Shown here: in pieces, positions 9,242 to 16,860 of the stretch | Layout of the letters: every line of letters starts with the position of its first letter | How positions within the stretch are numbered: position 1 is the stretch's first letter | Origin: Granulosicoccus sp964449565 | GTDB lineage: Bacteria; Pseudomonadota; Gammaproteobacteria; Granulosicoccales; Granulosicoccaceae | Reading direction: 5' to 3' | Assembly (NCBI GenBank): GCA_964449565.1 | Contig: CAYUZB010000004.1 | Location: 21,023-85,022, forward strand | Length of the DNA stretch: 64,000 bases | Notes under the pieces: model-generated | What the model was told of the DNA's origin: nothing | The model's database searches: none | What the model saw: the letters and a program-made list of their open reading frames with translations, nothing else | Position numbers and translations under genes: made by a program

Positions 9242-9583
9242 ATGACACAGATAACCTCACATATACTTGATACGTCAGCTGGCCGACCAGCGGCCGGTGT
9301 ACAGATCAGCCTGCAGCGACAACAGGACGATGACTGGCAGTTGCTTGGTTCCGGTTCGACCAACGACGATGGACGTGTGGCTGACTTCACCGGTAATGCT
9401 GACGTGCTTGCGGCCGGCACTTACAAATTGACTTTCTACCTTTCCGACTATTACGCCAGGCAAAAGCAGTCAAGCTTTTATCCGTTTGTTGATGTTGTAT
9501 TCGAGATAGAAGGCGATGGCCAGCACTATCATGTGCCACTGCTGTTGAATCCTTTCGGTTACTCGACATACCGCGGTAGCTGA
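9242..9583 (+). CDS. uraH: 5-hydroxyisourate hydrolase (transthyretin-like)
   Basis: It hydrolyses 5-hydroxyisourate, the product of urate oxidation, to OHCU on the way to allantoin. The three hallmark regions are present in a 113-residue protein: the N-terminal HILDTSAGRPAAGV, the central NDDGRVADF with the conserved Arg, and the C-terminal YSTYRGS tetrapeptide region. The frame stays open to 9164, inside the end of the SDR gene, and that extension is hydrophobic at first. I chose the ATG at 9242 because MTQITSHILDTSAG is the family's normal N-terminus for a cytoplasmic enzyme. PuuE is encoded 0.7 kb away on the other strand. No urate oxidase or uraD (OHCU decarboxylase) was recognised in the window. 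Confidence 0.93.
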   Translation: MTQITSHILDTSAGRPAAGVQISLQRQQDDDWQLLGSGSTNDDGRVADFTGNADVLAAGTYKLTFYLSDYYARQKQSSFYPFVDVVFEIEGDGQHYHVPLLLNPFGYSTYRGS

Positions 9584-9809
9584 TGTGGGGCGTCTTTGAT
9601 GTTCATCATCACTTGTCGTTACCAACACGTTCAGATGCTGCCAATGCCAATTCGCTCGCCGAAACCGGGTCACCCGATAGACGAACACAGGCGGCGGTAT
9701 GAATCGATTATCGATATAATGCTTGATTTCTGCATCCAGGCAACGGATGCTGAATGACAATACGTTTTAAACAACCACACTATCCACCGACCCATACCCG
9801 AGTAAATCC

Positions 9810-10340
9810 ATGAGCCTGACATCACGTAAGCCCGAAGCTGGCAAACCACTACCCGTCTTTACCGCCACCGACATGAACGGGGATTCCGTTACAATCGGTG
9901 CTGCGAACGGACGTTGGCAATTGATTGTTGTCTATCGCGGTAAACACTGTGGCCGCTGCAAGCCGTATCTCAATACGCTTGAAGCGATGCAGAAAGAGTG
10001 GATCGATGCCGGTTTCGATGTCCACAGCGTCTCTGCCGACACGATCGAAAAAGCCAAAGCGGATATCGCTGAATTCGGCTGGACATTTCCGGTTGCCGCC
10101 GAATTGTCTGAAGCGGACATGCACAAGCTGGGTCTCTATGTTAGCGATCCGTTGACGCCTGATGAAACCGATCGGCGATTCGCGGAACCTGCCGTCTTTT
10201 GCCTGCGTCCGGACGGGACCGTGCAAATCGCTGCCATTTCCAATGGCCCGTCAGCACGACCAGAACTGGCGGGATTACTCGATGGCATGATCTTCACGAT
10301 CAAGCACGACAAACCGGCGCGCGGTCAGGTAGGGGAGTAA
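9810..10340 (+). CDS. Peroxiredoxin/redoxin (AhpC-TSA family)
   Basis: This is a 176-residue thioredoxin-fold protein. A likely peroxidatic site lies at YRGKHCGRCKPYL, with cysteines at 47 and 50, so it has a CxxC rather than the usual PxxxTxxC of 2-Cys peroxiredoxins. The following DVHSVSADTIEKAKADIAEF and EPAVFCLRPDGTVQ segments are typical of AhpC/TSA-like redoxins. Its placement between uraH and puuE invites the inference that it removes peroxide, because urate oxidation releases H2O2, but this is context only. Its last 16 bp overlap the end of the convergent puuE gene. It could equally be a general thiol oxidoreductase. Confidence 0.75.
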   Translation: MSLTSRKPEAGKPLPVFTATDMNGDSVTIGAANGRWQLIVVYRGKHCGRCKPYLNTLEAMQKEWIDAGFDVHSVSADTIEKAKADIAEFGWTFPVAAELSEADMHKLGLYVSDPLTPDETDRRFAEPAVFCLRPDGTVQIAAISNGPSARPELAGLLDGMIFTIKHDKPARGQVGE

Positions 10341-11242
10341 AGCTTTCGCCAGTGACGCGCTATATCGATGCGGCGCGTTACCCAAACCCGATCATGTTCA
10401 CCAATGTAGTCAAGGAAGCGGGCCAGGGCCGCTGCACGTCCTGGCCTGCCAACAAGCCGTGAATGCAATCCGATGGACATCATCTTTGCCTGTCCGGCCA
10501 GACCCTCGGCGTACAACACATCGAAACTGTCTTTCAAATACTGATAGAACTGCTCGCCTGAATTGAACCCCTGCGGTGTCGCAAAACGCATGTCATTTGC
10601 ATCAAGCGTATAAGGCACCATCAGTTGCGCTCCATGCTCGCTTTTGCGCCAATAAGGCAGTTCGTCAGCATAGGTATCTGCACAATATTCGAAATGATCG
10701 TGCGCCGCGCTTAGATCTTGTGAATGCTCTGACGTGCGCCCGATATAAACACCTCTGGGCTTGTCGCCTGTTACCTGCTCATGAATTGCGATAGCCTCGA
10801 GCAGATGTGCTGCTTCGTCGGCCTTTGAAAAATGCCTGTAGTCAATCCAGCGCAAGCCATGCGTCGCTATCTCCCAGTTTGCTTCTCGCATTGCAGCCAC
10901 CGCCTCTGGCACACGTTGCAGGGCCATTGCTACGGCAAACACGGTGACAGGCATCTTGCGTTCGCTAAACAGTCTGTGCAAGCGCCAGAATCCGCTGCGG
11001 GCACCGTATTCGTAGATGGATTCCATATTCATATGCCGCTGAGCGGGCCAGGCATCAGCACCAACTATCTCGGATAGGAAAGCCTCGGACGCACCATCAC
11101 CGTGCAGAATATTGTTTTCGCCACCTTCTTCGACGTTGATGACAAATTGCACCGCTATGGCTGCTTTGTCAGGCCATTGGGCGTCTGGAGGGTGCTGGCC
11201 GTAACCTTTGAGGTCACGCGGGTAGTCGTCGGTGTTCATCAC
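10325..11242 (-). CDS. puuE: Allantoinase PuuE (polysaccharide-deacetylase-like)
   Basis: PuuE is a cofactor-independent allantoinase with a NodB-like fold that opens allantoin to allantoate in ureide catabolism. The 305-residue length, the N-terminal DYPRDLKGYGQHPPDAQWP, FVINVEEGGENNILHGDG, EYGARSGFWRL and the NWEIATHGLRWIDY segment are strongly characteristic of PuuE and not of chitin deacetylases. It starts with a GTG at 11242, with an ATG one codon later. A small unknown gene lies 17 bp upstream on the same strand, so the two are probably co-transcribed. Together with uraH it indicates degradation of urate-derived purines to allantoate. Confidence 0.9.
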   Translation of the reverse strand: MMNTDDYPRDLKGYGQHPPDAQWPDKAAIAVQFVINVEEGGENNILHGDGASEAFLSEIVGADAWPAQRHMNMESIYEYGARSGFWRLHRLFSERKMPVTVFAVAMALQRVPEAVAAMREANWEIATHGLRWIDYRHFSKADEAAHLLEAIAIHEQVTGDKPRGVYIGRTSEHSQDLSAAHDHFEYCADTYADELPYWRKSEHGAQLMVPYTLDANDMRFATPQGFNSGEQFYQYLKDSFDVLYAEGLAGQAKMMSIGLHSRLVGRPGRAAALARFLDYIGEHDRVWVTRRIDIARHWRKLYSPT

Positions 11243-11259
11243 ACCGACGTTATCAATAA

Positions 11260-11550
11260 TCAGCGCAAAATGGAAAAACTGATGGCGCTTTTCTTGCCAA
11301 CTCTTGGCGCTATGTTGACGAGGCTGAAAGAATTGAGATTCACCTGACGATTAGCTTCCAGGTCGGTAAGAATCGCTCGGGCATATTGATCGGCCCAGTC
11401 CGGCAACTCTCCAAACATCATGAACTGAGCGAAGAGGAAGGTCAGATCTTCATCATCAGCCCGATCCCCAAACCAGGTCAGGTAGGCTTCGCTGAAGAGT
11501 TTGAACTCACTGATGTTCAGCAGGTTCGCCGCTTTGGATATCGATTGCAT
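11260..11550 (-). CDS. Small protein of unknown function upstream of puuE
   Basis: I do not recognise this 96-residue protein. It is acidic and rich in aromatic residues in the middle (FLFAQFMMFGELPDWADQYA), probably mostly helical, with no signal peptide or membrane segment. The ATG at 11550 has an AGGA about 8 bases upstream on the reverse strand, which supports real translation. It ends 17 bp before puuE, so it is likely the first gene of a two-gene transcript. A role linked to ureide metabolism is an inference from position alone. Codon choice looks like that of its neighbours. Confidence 0.6.
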   Translation of the reverse strand: MQSISKAANLLNISEFKLFSEAYLTWFGDRADDEDLTFLFAQFMMFGELPDWADQYARAILTDLEANRQVNLNSFSLVNIAPRVGKKSAISFSILR

Positions 11551-11777
11551 CGCTTGATCCTATGGCTTGTTATAAGTATATGTAAACCGTTTCGGAAAGG
11601 CCCTGATAGTAGGACCAGCTTGTGCTTGTTTCGTTCGCGAATAGTTCTCAAAGTTAACGGCTGATAGTGTCTCCGCCTGACCGCCGGGTGATCGATCCAT
11701 GACGAGCTGCGTAAAACAATGCAAATGAGTGACCCGAAATGGCCGAAATACTGATAACTACCCCCATATTGCTCATT

Positions 11778-12389
11778 ATGAAGATAGCTCGATACAGCGC
11801 AAAGTCTGTTACAAAAAGTGGTCGAATTTGGCGAACCGCCGGCTTGGCTCTGTTGCTGGCCACCGTTTCTGTGGGCTGTGTCACGTCGTCACCTCTGGCA
11901 CCGGAGTCTGGTGTCACACTCTCCAAGCTGACGGTTGAGGAGGCTCGGCAGACTTCGCTGGTCGCACCACAGACTGTCCGTTGGGGCGGCACCATCGTCG
12001 GGATTGCCAATACCACCGATAACAAGACTCAGGTAGAAATTGTATCGCGACCCTTGCAGCGATCTGGTCGTCCGATCAATGATGATCGAACCGATGGGCG
12101 CTTCATTGCTGAATTCAGCGATTTTCTCGACCCTGAGATTTATACTGCAGGTCGAGATTTGTCGGTCATCGGTATGGTGACGGATATCGTCGATGGGCGT
12201 ATCGGAGAAACCGATTATCGCTTTCCGTTACTGCTAGTGTCCGATCATCGATACTGGAAACCTTTACCGCCACGTGAGTATTACCACCACCCGATTCATG
12301 ATCACTATCGTTACGATCCTTTCTGGCATGATCGTTATCGGTATGGCCGTGGCGGGCGTTTGCATGGTCGAATTATCCTGCAACCGTAG
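11778..12389 (+). CDS. Slp-family outer-membrane lipoprotein, His/Tyr-rich tail
   Basis: This is a putative lipoprotein of the Slp family (named for the E. coli starvation-induced Slp). A positively charged N-terminus and hydrophobic core (LALLLATVSVGC) lead to a lipidation Cys at about residue 34. The lipobox SVGC is slightly atypical. The mature part has the family pattern VRWGGTIVGIANT, EIVSRPLQRSGRP and DGRFIAEF. The C-terminal 40 residues are unusual, very rich in His, Tyr, Asp and Arg (YYHHPIHDHYRYDPFWHDRY), which could bind metal. An ATG at 11739 gives a longer form; I preferred 11778 because it leaves a normal signal peptide. A paralogue follows 14 bp downstream. Confidence 0.8.
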   Translation: MKIARYSAKSVTKSGRIWRTAGLALLLATVSVGCVTSSPLAPESGVTLSKLTVEEARQTSLVAPQTVRWGGTIVGIANTTDNKTQVEIVSRPLQRSGRPINDDRTDGRFIAEFSDFLDPEIYTAGRDLSVIGMVTDIVDGRIGETDYRFPLLLVSDHRYWKPLPPREYYHHPIHDHYRYDPFWHDRYRYGRGGRLHGRIILQP

Positions 12390-12403
12390 TCGAGGATGAA
12401 CCG

Positions 12404-12889
12404 ATGAATTCAACTTGGAAATTCGCGTTGAGTGCCTGTGCACTCATTTTGTTGTCAGCCTGTGCAAGTGGCCCGATAACCACTGACGACAACTTTACCG
12501 GTACGACTCTGGAGCAGGCAGTTGCGGCAAACGAGTCTGCCAGCGGACAAGTCCTGTGGGGTGGCGTCATCCTGTCAACGACCAATCTGGAAAGCGGAAC
12601 CTTGCTCGAAGTCCTTGCCTATCCACTGGATCGCCGACAAAGGCCGATGACGGCACGTACGGCAAAAGGTCGTTTTCTGATTGTGGAGGAGCGGTTTCTG
12701 GAGCCGACTGACTATGCTGATGGCCGGTCGATTACCGTACTGGGTGCACTCGATGGCTCGACCTCTGGCAATATCGCCGAGGCCAAGTATGAATTCCCGA
12801 CGGTCAAAGCCGAACAACTGCATTTATGGCGTTCGGGTGATCGATACGTAGCGCCGCGATTCTCCATTGGAATCGGCTTGGAGCTGTAA
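12404..12889 (+). CDS. Slp-family outer-membrane lipoprotein, second copy
   Basis: This 161-residue Slp-like lipoprotein has a clean lipobox, LLSAC, after a short signal peptide (MNSTWKFALSACALILLSAC). The mature domain repeats the first copy's pattern: QVLWGGVILSTTN, LEVLAYPLDRRQRP and KGRFLIVEERF. It lacks the His-rich tail of its upstream neighbour, from which it is separated by 14 bp. The pair looks like an old tandem duplication, and the two genes are probably co-transcribed. Slp proteins are associated with stationary phase and acid or carbon-starvation stress; their exact role is not known. Confidence 0.83.
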   Translation: MNSTWKFALSACALILLSACASGPITTDDNFTGTTLEQAVAANESASGQVLWGGVILSTTNLESGTLLEVLAYPLDRRQRPMTARTAKGRFLIVEERFLEPTDYADGRSITVLGALDGSTSGNIAEAKYEFPTVKAEQLHLWRSGDRYVAPRFSIGIGLEL

Positions 12890-13233
12890 CAATTCCTGTC
12901 GGTGTCCTCATCTTGCTCGAAATGAGATTGTCTGTATAAATATCAGTCACTTGCTGCATAAAGCTCTGATTTTTGGAGAGTTTTAGCGCCAACAACCCGT
13001 CTCGTATAGCCCTGTTTCCGTGTAGTTGCTTGCGCTAGACTGAGCCTCGCTTCAGTCAATCCCGCCACAGAGCAGGCCACACTGGAGTGACCAGGGGTGG
13101 GAGCAATCCCGCAAAACGTGAACCGGCAGAGATGCCAAGACCAGATTACGTCACCAATCCATGGTTACGTCGTCAATGGTCTTGGGTAAACGTCGCTATC
13201 ACGATCTGAACACAGCGAACACAGCTGTGGGGG
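12890..13233 (+). other. 344-bp non-coding stretch with hairpins, possible structured leader
   Basis: No convincing gene is present. It holds a short GGGA-GCAA-TCCC hairpin with a GNRA-type tetraloop (within 13099-13110) and a longer stem with arms CCAAGACCA (13135-13143) and TGGTCTTGG (13177-13185). Both lie just upstream of the serine protease gene, so the region may be a 5' leader with structure. I do not recognise a known riboswitch class. Confidence 0.35.
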
Positions 13234-13974
13234 ATGATGATGCCAAGCGCTATAACAAGAATTCGCGCGCTAGTCTGGCTGTCGGCAGTTGCTGTCGTCG
13301 CAAGCCCGGTTGTGCACGCTGATATAAATGCGGAGACGTCGCAGAAGAAGATCCTTGTCGCGAAAGCGGATGTCGGAGCTTCTTCTTTCATCGCTGAACA
13401 ACATTATGTACCTCACAGTTGTCAGCAACCGGATGCAACAACACTGCGCGCTATTGTGCCGGTCGCTACCGATCACGGTAGTCACGCCAGCGGCGTTGTT
13501 TTTGCCGAGGGTCTGGTATTGACAGCGGCTCATGCGGTCAAGGGTGCGAATAATTTTTTCGTCCGGGTTGAAGAGGCCTACCGCCGTGCGTCCTTGATTC
13601 TGGTTGACCATAACAATGATCTTGCTGTTTTGTCGGTCAAGACCGATGCGATTCAGCCCATCACGCTCGCGCCCAGTGAACCTCTTGATTCTCAACCGGT
13701 ATGGGCGGTTGGCTATCCACGTGCGCAGGAGATGATGACATCGACCGGGGTGTTCCAACGCAATCGTGAAGGCGATCTGCACACGAGTGCATCTATCGAC
13801 TCCGGACAATCAGGTGGTGGCCTGTTGAGTTGCCAGCACGGCCGTTGGCAGTTAATGGGCATGTTGCGAGGCTATGGCGCTTACCTCAGTGGCGACCGCT
13901 ATGTGAAACTTGAGAACCATTCTGTGTCTGTCGGTGCTACGACCATTCATCGATTTCTCAATTCCAGCCTATAA
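13234..13974 (+). CDS. Exported trypsin-like serine protease
   Basis: This is a 246-residue S1-type protease with an N-terminal signal peptide (about residues 1-31, ending near VVHA-DI). The catalytic triad is readable: His in LTAAHAVKG, Asp in HNNDLAVLSV and Ser in DSGQSGGGLL. There is no PDZ domain, so it is not a DegP-like protein but a short single-domain enzyme, probably periplasmic or secreted. Several Cys residues (PHSCQQ, LLSCQHG) could form a disulfide. Three ATG codons run in tandem at 13234-13242, preceded by a G-run; the exact one used is uncertain. No pathway partner is evident. Confidence 0.82.
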   Translation: MMMPSAITRIRALVWLSAVAVVASPVVHADINAETSQKKILVAKADVGASSFIAEQHYVPHSCQQPDATTLRAIVPVATDHGSHASGVVFAEGLVLTAAHAVKGANNFFVRVEEAYRRASLILVDHNNDLAVLSVKTDAIQPITLAPSEPLDSQPVWAVGYPRAQEMMTSTGVFQRNREGDLHTSASIDSGQSGGGLLSCQHGRWQLMGMLRGYGAYLSGDRYVKLENHSVSVGATTIHRFLNSSL

Positions 13975-14091
13975 GCGTTCGAATGTCGTGATTGGCTTTA
14001 ATGCAAGCCGTTTCTGATGTACCCATGCGGTACCGAGAACGTTAGAGTGGCGGTATCAGGCTCAAGCTGAGCTTCTATTCGAGGTGATGCC

Positions 14092-15486
14092 TTGGCCATC
14101 AGTGTCTTTGATCTTTTCAAGAGCGGTATCGGTCCTTCAAGCTCGCATACCGTTGGCCCCATGATCGCCGCTGGCAGCTTTGCCGAGAGCGTGAGTGCGC
14201 GTTCGGCTGTCCATCGCATAAAAGCTGAACTCTTCGGTTCATTGGGTGCAACCGGCAAGGGGCATGGCAGCGACACTGCCATCTTGTTGGGACTCGAGGG
14301 TGAACACCCGAAACACGTTGATGTTGACAATATACCGAGTCGGCTAAGTCACATCAGGTCCAGTAACACTCTGACACTTCCTGGTGGTCAGGCTATCCCA
14401 TTCGACGAGTCTACGGATCTTGTCATGCACAAGCGGAAATCATTGCCTTTTCATCCCAATGCGATGACCTTTAGCGCATACAACGCAGCAAACGAGCTTA
14501 TCGAACAACGAACCTATTATTCAGTGGGTGGCGGTTTTGTTATTGATGAAGATGCATCATCGGATGACGCGCCTATCAAGGAGGACTCGACTGAACTGCC
14601 GTACGCCTTCACGACTGGCGATAGACTGCTCGAGTTATGCAAGGCACACAATATGAGTTTCTGCGACATCATGATGGCCAATGAAAGCGTCTGGCGTTCC
14701 AAAGAGGCTATACATAAAGAACTACTCGAATTATGGGACGTCATGCAAGCTTGCGTAAAACGTGGCTGCGAAGAGACGGGTATTTTGCCAGGGGGTATGA
14801 AAGTCAAACGCCGGGCAAGTGATCTGTTTCAGAAGCTTGGCGCTAATCCGGAAGCCGCATTAACTGATCCACTGACCGTCATGGATTGGGTAAATCTCTA
14901 TGCGCTTGCAGTCAACGAGGAAAATGCAGCCGGCGGCAGGGTCGTTACCGCGCCGACAAATGGGGCGGCTGGCATCATCCCGGCAGTGCTTCATTACTAT
15001 GTCCGTTTCGTGCCTGGTAGCTCAGAGCAGGGCGTCGTTGATTTTCTGCTCACTGCAGGCGCTATCGGTATTCTTTACAAGGAAAACGCTTCGATATCGG
15101 GTGCTGAGGTCGGTTGCCAGGGGGAAGTTGGTTCTGCCTGCTCAATGGCCGCAGGTGCCTTGGCAGCTGTTATGGGTGGCACGCCCGAGCAAGTGGAGAA
15201 CGCCGCGGAAATCGGTATGGAGCATAATCTTGGTCTGACTTGCGATCCGGTTGGCGGCCTTGTGCAGGTACCGTGTATCGAACGTAATGCCATGGCCTCT
15301 GTCAAGGCCATCAACGCCGCCAGAATAGCGCTACGTGGCGACGGCACGCACTATGTATCGCTCGATAAGGTCATCAAGACCATGCGCGATACCGGCGCTG
15401 ACATGAAAACAAAATACAAGGAAACTGCCCGCGGTGGCCTTGCGATTAACGTCATTGAAGTCCCGGTCAGCTTTCCCGACTGCTGA
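14092..15486 (+). CDS. sdaA: L-serine dehydratase (iron-sulfur, single chain)
   Basis: It deaminates L-serine to pyruvate and ammonia using a [4Fe-4S] cluster. The 464-residue protein has the N-terminal FDLFKSGIGPSSSHTVGPM, an ATGKGHGSD motif, the NGAAGIIPAVLHYY segment, and the cysteines expected for cluster binding in GCQGEVGSACSMA and LTCDPVGGLVQVPC. The beta and alpha regions are joined, as in the E. coli SdaA/SdaB type. The start is a TTG at 14092, chosen because a strong GAGGTGA lies 4 bases upstream and the protein begins exactly at the conserved AISVFDLF. It stands alone; a CopD-like gene follows after about 55 bp. Confidence 0.95.
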   Translation: MAISVFDLFKSGIGPSSSHTVGPMIAAGSFAESVSARSAVHRIKAELFGSLGATGKGHGSDTAILLGLEGEHPKHVDVDNIPSRLSHIRSSNTLTLPGGQAIPFDESTDLVMHKRKSLPFHPNAMTFSAYNAANELIEQRTYYSVGGGFVIDEDASSDDAPIKEDSTELPYAFTTGDRLLELCKAHNMSFCDIMMANESVWRSKEAIHKELLELWDVMQACVKRGCEETGILPGGMKVKRRASDLFQKLGANPEAALTDPLTVMDWVNLYALAVNEENAAGGRVVTAPTNGAAGIIPAVLHYYVRFVPGSSEQGVVDFLLTAGAIGILYKENASISGAEVGCQGEVGSACSMAAGALAAVMGGTPEQVENAAEIGMEHNLGLTCDPVGGLVQVPCIERNAMASVKAINAARIALRGDGTHYVSLDKVIKTMRDTGADMKTKYKETARGGLAINVIEVPVSFPDC

Positions 15487-15542
15487 CAAGCAACGTGATG
15501 TGTTCAAACGTGATGGGCTCAAGTACTGTACTATTTTGAGCA

Positions 15543-15752
15543 TGAATGCTTTAGCTATTGCACTACACGCCATTGCCGCCACCGTCTGGATTGGTGGNNN
15601 NNNNNNNNNNNNNNNNNNNNNNNNNNNNNNNNNNNNNNNNNNNNNNNNNNNNNNNNNNNNNNNNNNNNNNNNNNNNNNNNNNNNNNNNNNNNNNNNNTGA
15701 ATGCTTTAGCTATTGCACTACACGCCATTGCCGCCACCGTCTGGATTGGTGG
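15543..15752. repeat. 55-bp direct duplication flanking a 100-N assembly gap
   Basis: Bases 15543-15597 and 15698-15752 are identical (55 bp), and exactly 100 N lie between them (15598-15697). The duplicated segment is the start of the CopD-like gene. The plainest reading is that two contig ends overlap by 55 bp and were joined with a fixed-size gap, so the true sequence has one copy and no gap. Confidence 0.9.
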
Positions 15753-16152
15753 TATGTTCTTCGCCTATGTCGTACTGCGCCCTACCGCCGCGACGCTCGA
15801 ACCGCCCGAACGTTTGCAATTATGGGCAGGCGCTTTCAAGCGTTTCTTTCCCTGGGTGTGGATGACAATCGTCATTCTTTTGGTCACCGGTTTTTATCTA
15901 GTACTTGCGGCCTTTGGTGGCTTTGGCTCCGTGCCCGGCTATGTGCATACGATGTTGTTGATGGGCCTGATCATGATTGGCTTGTTCATCTACCTCTATT
16001 ACGTTCCATATCGTGCTTTCAAAACGGCGGTAGCAGCGGCTGACTGGCCTGCTGGCGGCGTTGCAATGAACCGCATTCGACTGCTTGTGCTCATCAACTT
16101 GTGTATAGGTCTTGCGTTGACGGCCATCGTGACGAGCGGGCGATATTCTTAA
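15698..16152 (+). CDS. CopD-family integral membrane protein (start masked by the gap)
   Basis: This is a small polytopic membrane protein with CopD-domain character: HAIAATVWIGGMFFAYVVLRP at the N-terminus, then helices around FFPWVWMTIVILLVTGFYLVL, MLLMGLIMIGLFIYLYYVPY and LLVLINLCIGLALTAIVTSG, four in all. Joining the duplicated flanks restores a 151-residue protein beginning MNALAIALHA. In the sequence as given, the A of its ATG is the last N of the gap (15697), and a truncated second copy of the start lies at 15542. The CopD domain is found in copper-import and quinol-related proteins, but stand-alone members are uncharacterised. It is probably transcribed with or after sdaA. Confidence 0.78.
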
Positions 16153-16161
16153 ATTTTTCTT

Positions 16162-16860
16162 TCAGTTGCCGTCAAGCCAGTTATCGTAATCAGACACCAG
16201 AAGATGGCTAGGCTCTACGTCTTCCTCTATCGTTGAGAATCGGCCGATCGGTTCACGAAAAACGTTGTCGGTAAGGTCATCATTGACGGTGGACACTTCA
16301 CCGATCAGTACATCTCCTCCTTCACCCCAGAAGGCATGCCAGTTACCCGGCATCAGGGTCACGCTCTCACCGGGCTGTAACTTGAGGACATCACCTGCTG
16401 CCTGCGTGCGCGCAACGCCGTCTGTATAAATAGTCACATCGCTTGTCTCGTCGACATTGCCTTCATCGTCCGAGTTGAATAGCTCAAGCGCCAGTGTTGC
16501 CCCGCCTCGATTGATTATGTCCTCTGCCTTGACGATGTGACGGTGCATGGGTGAGACCTGATTTTGTCGCGAGATCATTATTTTTTCGGCGTAGCACATG
16601 CCACCGCCTGCGGCGAGATCTGCCTGCGAACCATTCCTGACAGTAAATAGAAACAAACCCATTTCATCAAAACGAGCTTCACCGTAGTCGGTTATGTCCC
16701 ATCCAAGTCGTGCATCAATAATATTGTCAATGTCTGAACGTCTGGCTTTCATTTCCTCGGGCGACCAATAAGCAAAAGGTGGCAACAGAAAACCAAACGA
16801 ACGAATATATTCATCCGCACTCGCCATGATCGAATTGATTTCAGAACGTTTCATCGGCAC
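16162..16860 (-). CDS. D-lyxose/D-mannose ketol-isomerase
   Basis: This is a cupin-fold, metal-dependent sugar isomerase of the D-lyxose isomerase family, which interconverts D-mannose and D-fructose as well as D-lyxose and D-xylulose. The metal-site region SPMHRHIVKAEDIINRGG and the later PGNWHAFWGEGG are present, and the 232-residue length is normal. It starts with a GTG at 16860, directly after the TGA of the upstream glycosidase, with an AGGG about 8 bases before it; an ATG two codons later is the alternative. As the last gene of the ABC-transport operon it would feed a released hexose, most simply mannose, into central metabolism. Confidence 0.82.
   Translation of the reverse strand: MPMKRSEINSIMASADEYIRSFGFLLPPFAYWSPEEMKARRSDIDNIIDARLGWDITDYGEARFDEMGLFLFTVRNGSQADLAAGGGMCYAEKIMISRQNQVSPMHRHIVKAEDIINRGGATLALELFNSDDEGNVDETSDVTIYTDGVARTQAAGDVLKLQPGESVTLMPGNWHAFWGEGGDVLIGEVSTVNDDLTDNVFREPIGRFSTIEEDVEPSHLLVSDYDNWLDGN

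Noticed and set aside
9470..9760. A reverse-strand open frame of 96 codons between uraH and the peroxiredoxin gene.
   Set aside because: It overlaps the conserved C-terminus of uraH by more than 100 bp, has no recognisable domain and no clear ribosome-binding site.
11583..11598. A second operator for the sugar-operon LacI regulator upstream of the unknown gene before puuE (AAACCGTTTCGGAA).
   Set aside because: It resembles the right half of the regulator's palindrome, but the left half is degenerate and there is no functional link between the two loci.
12990..13185. A cobalamin, glycine or c-di-GMP riboswitch in the 344-bp gap before the serine protease.
   Set aside because: I could not find the conserved core sequences of any of these classes; only simple hairpins are present.
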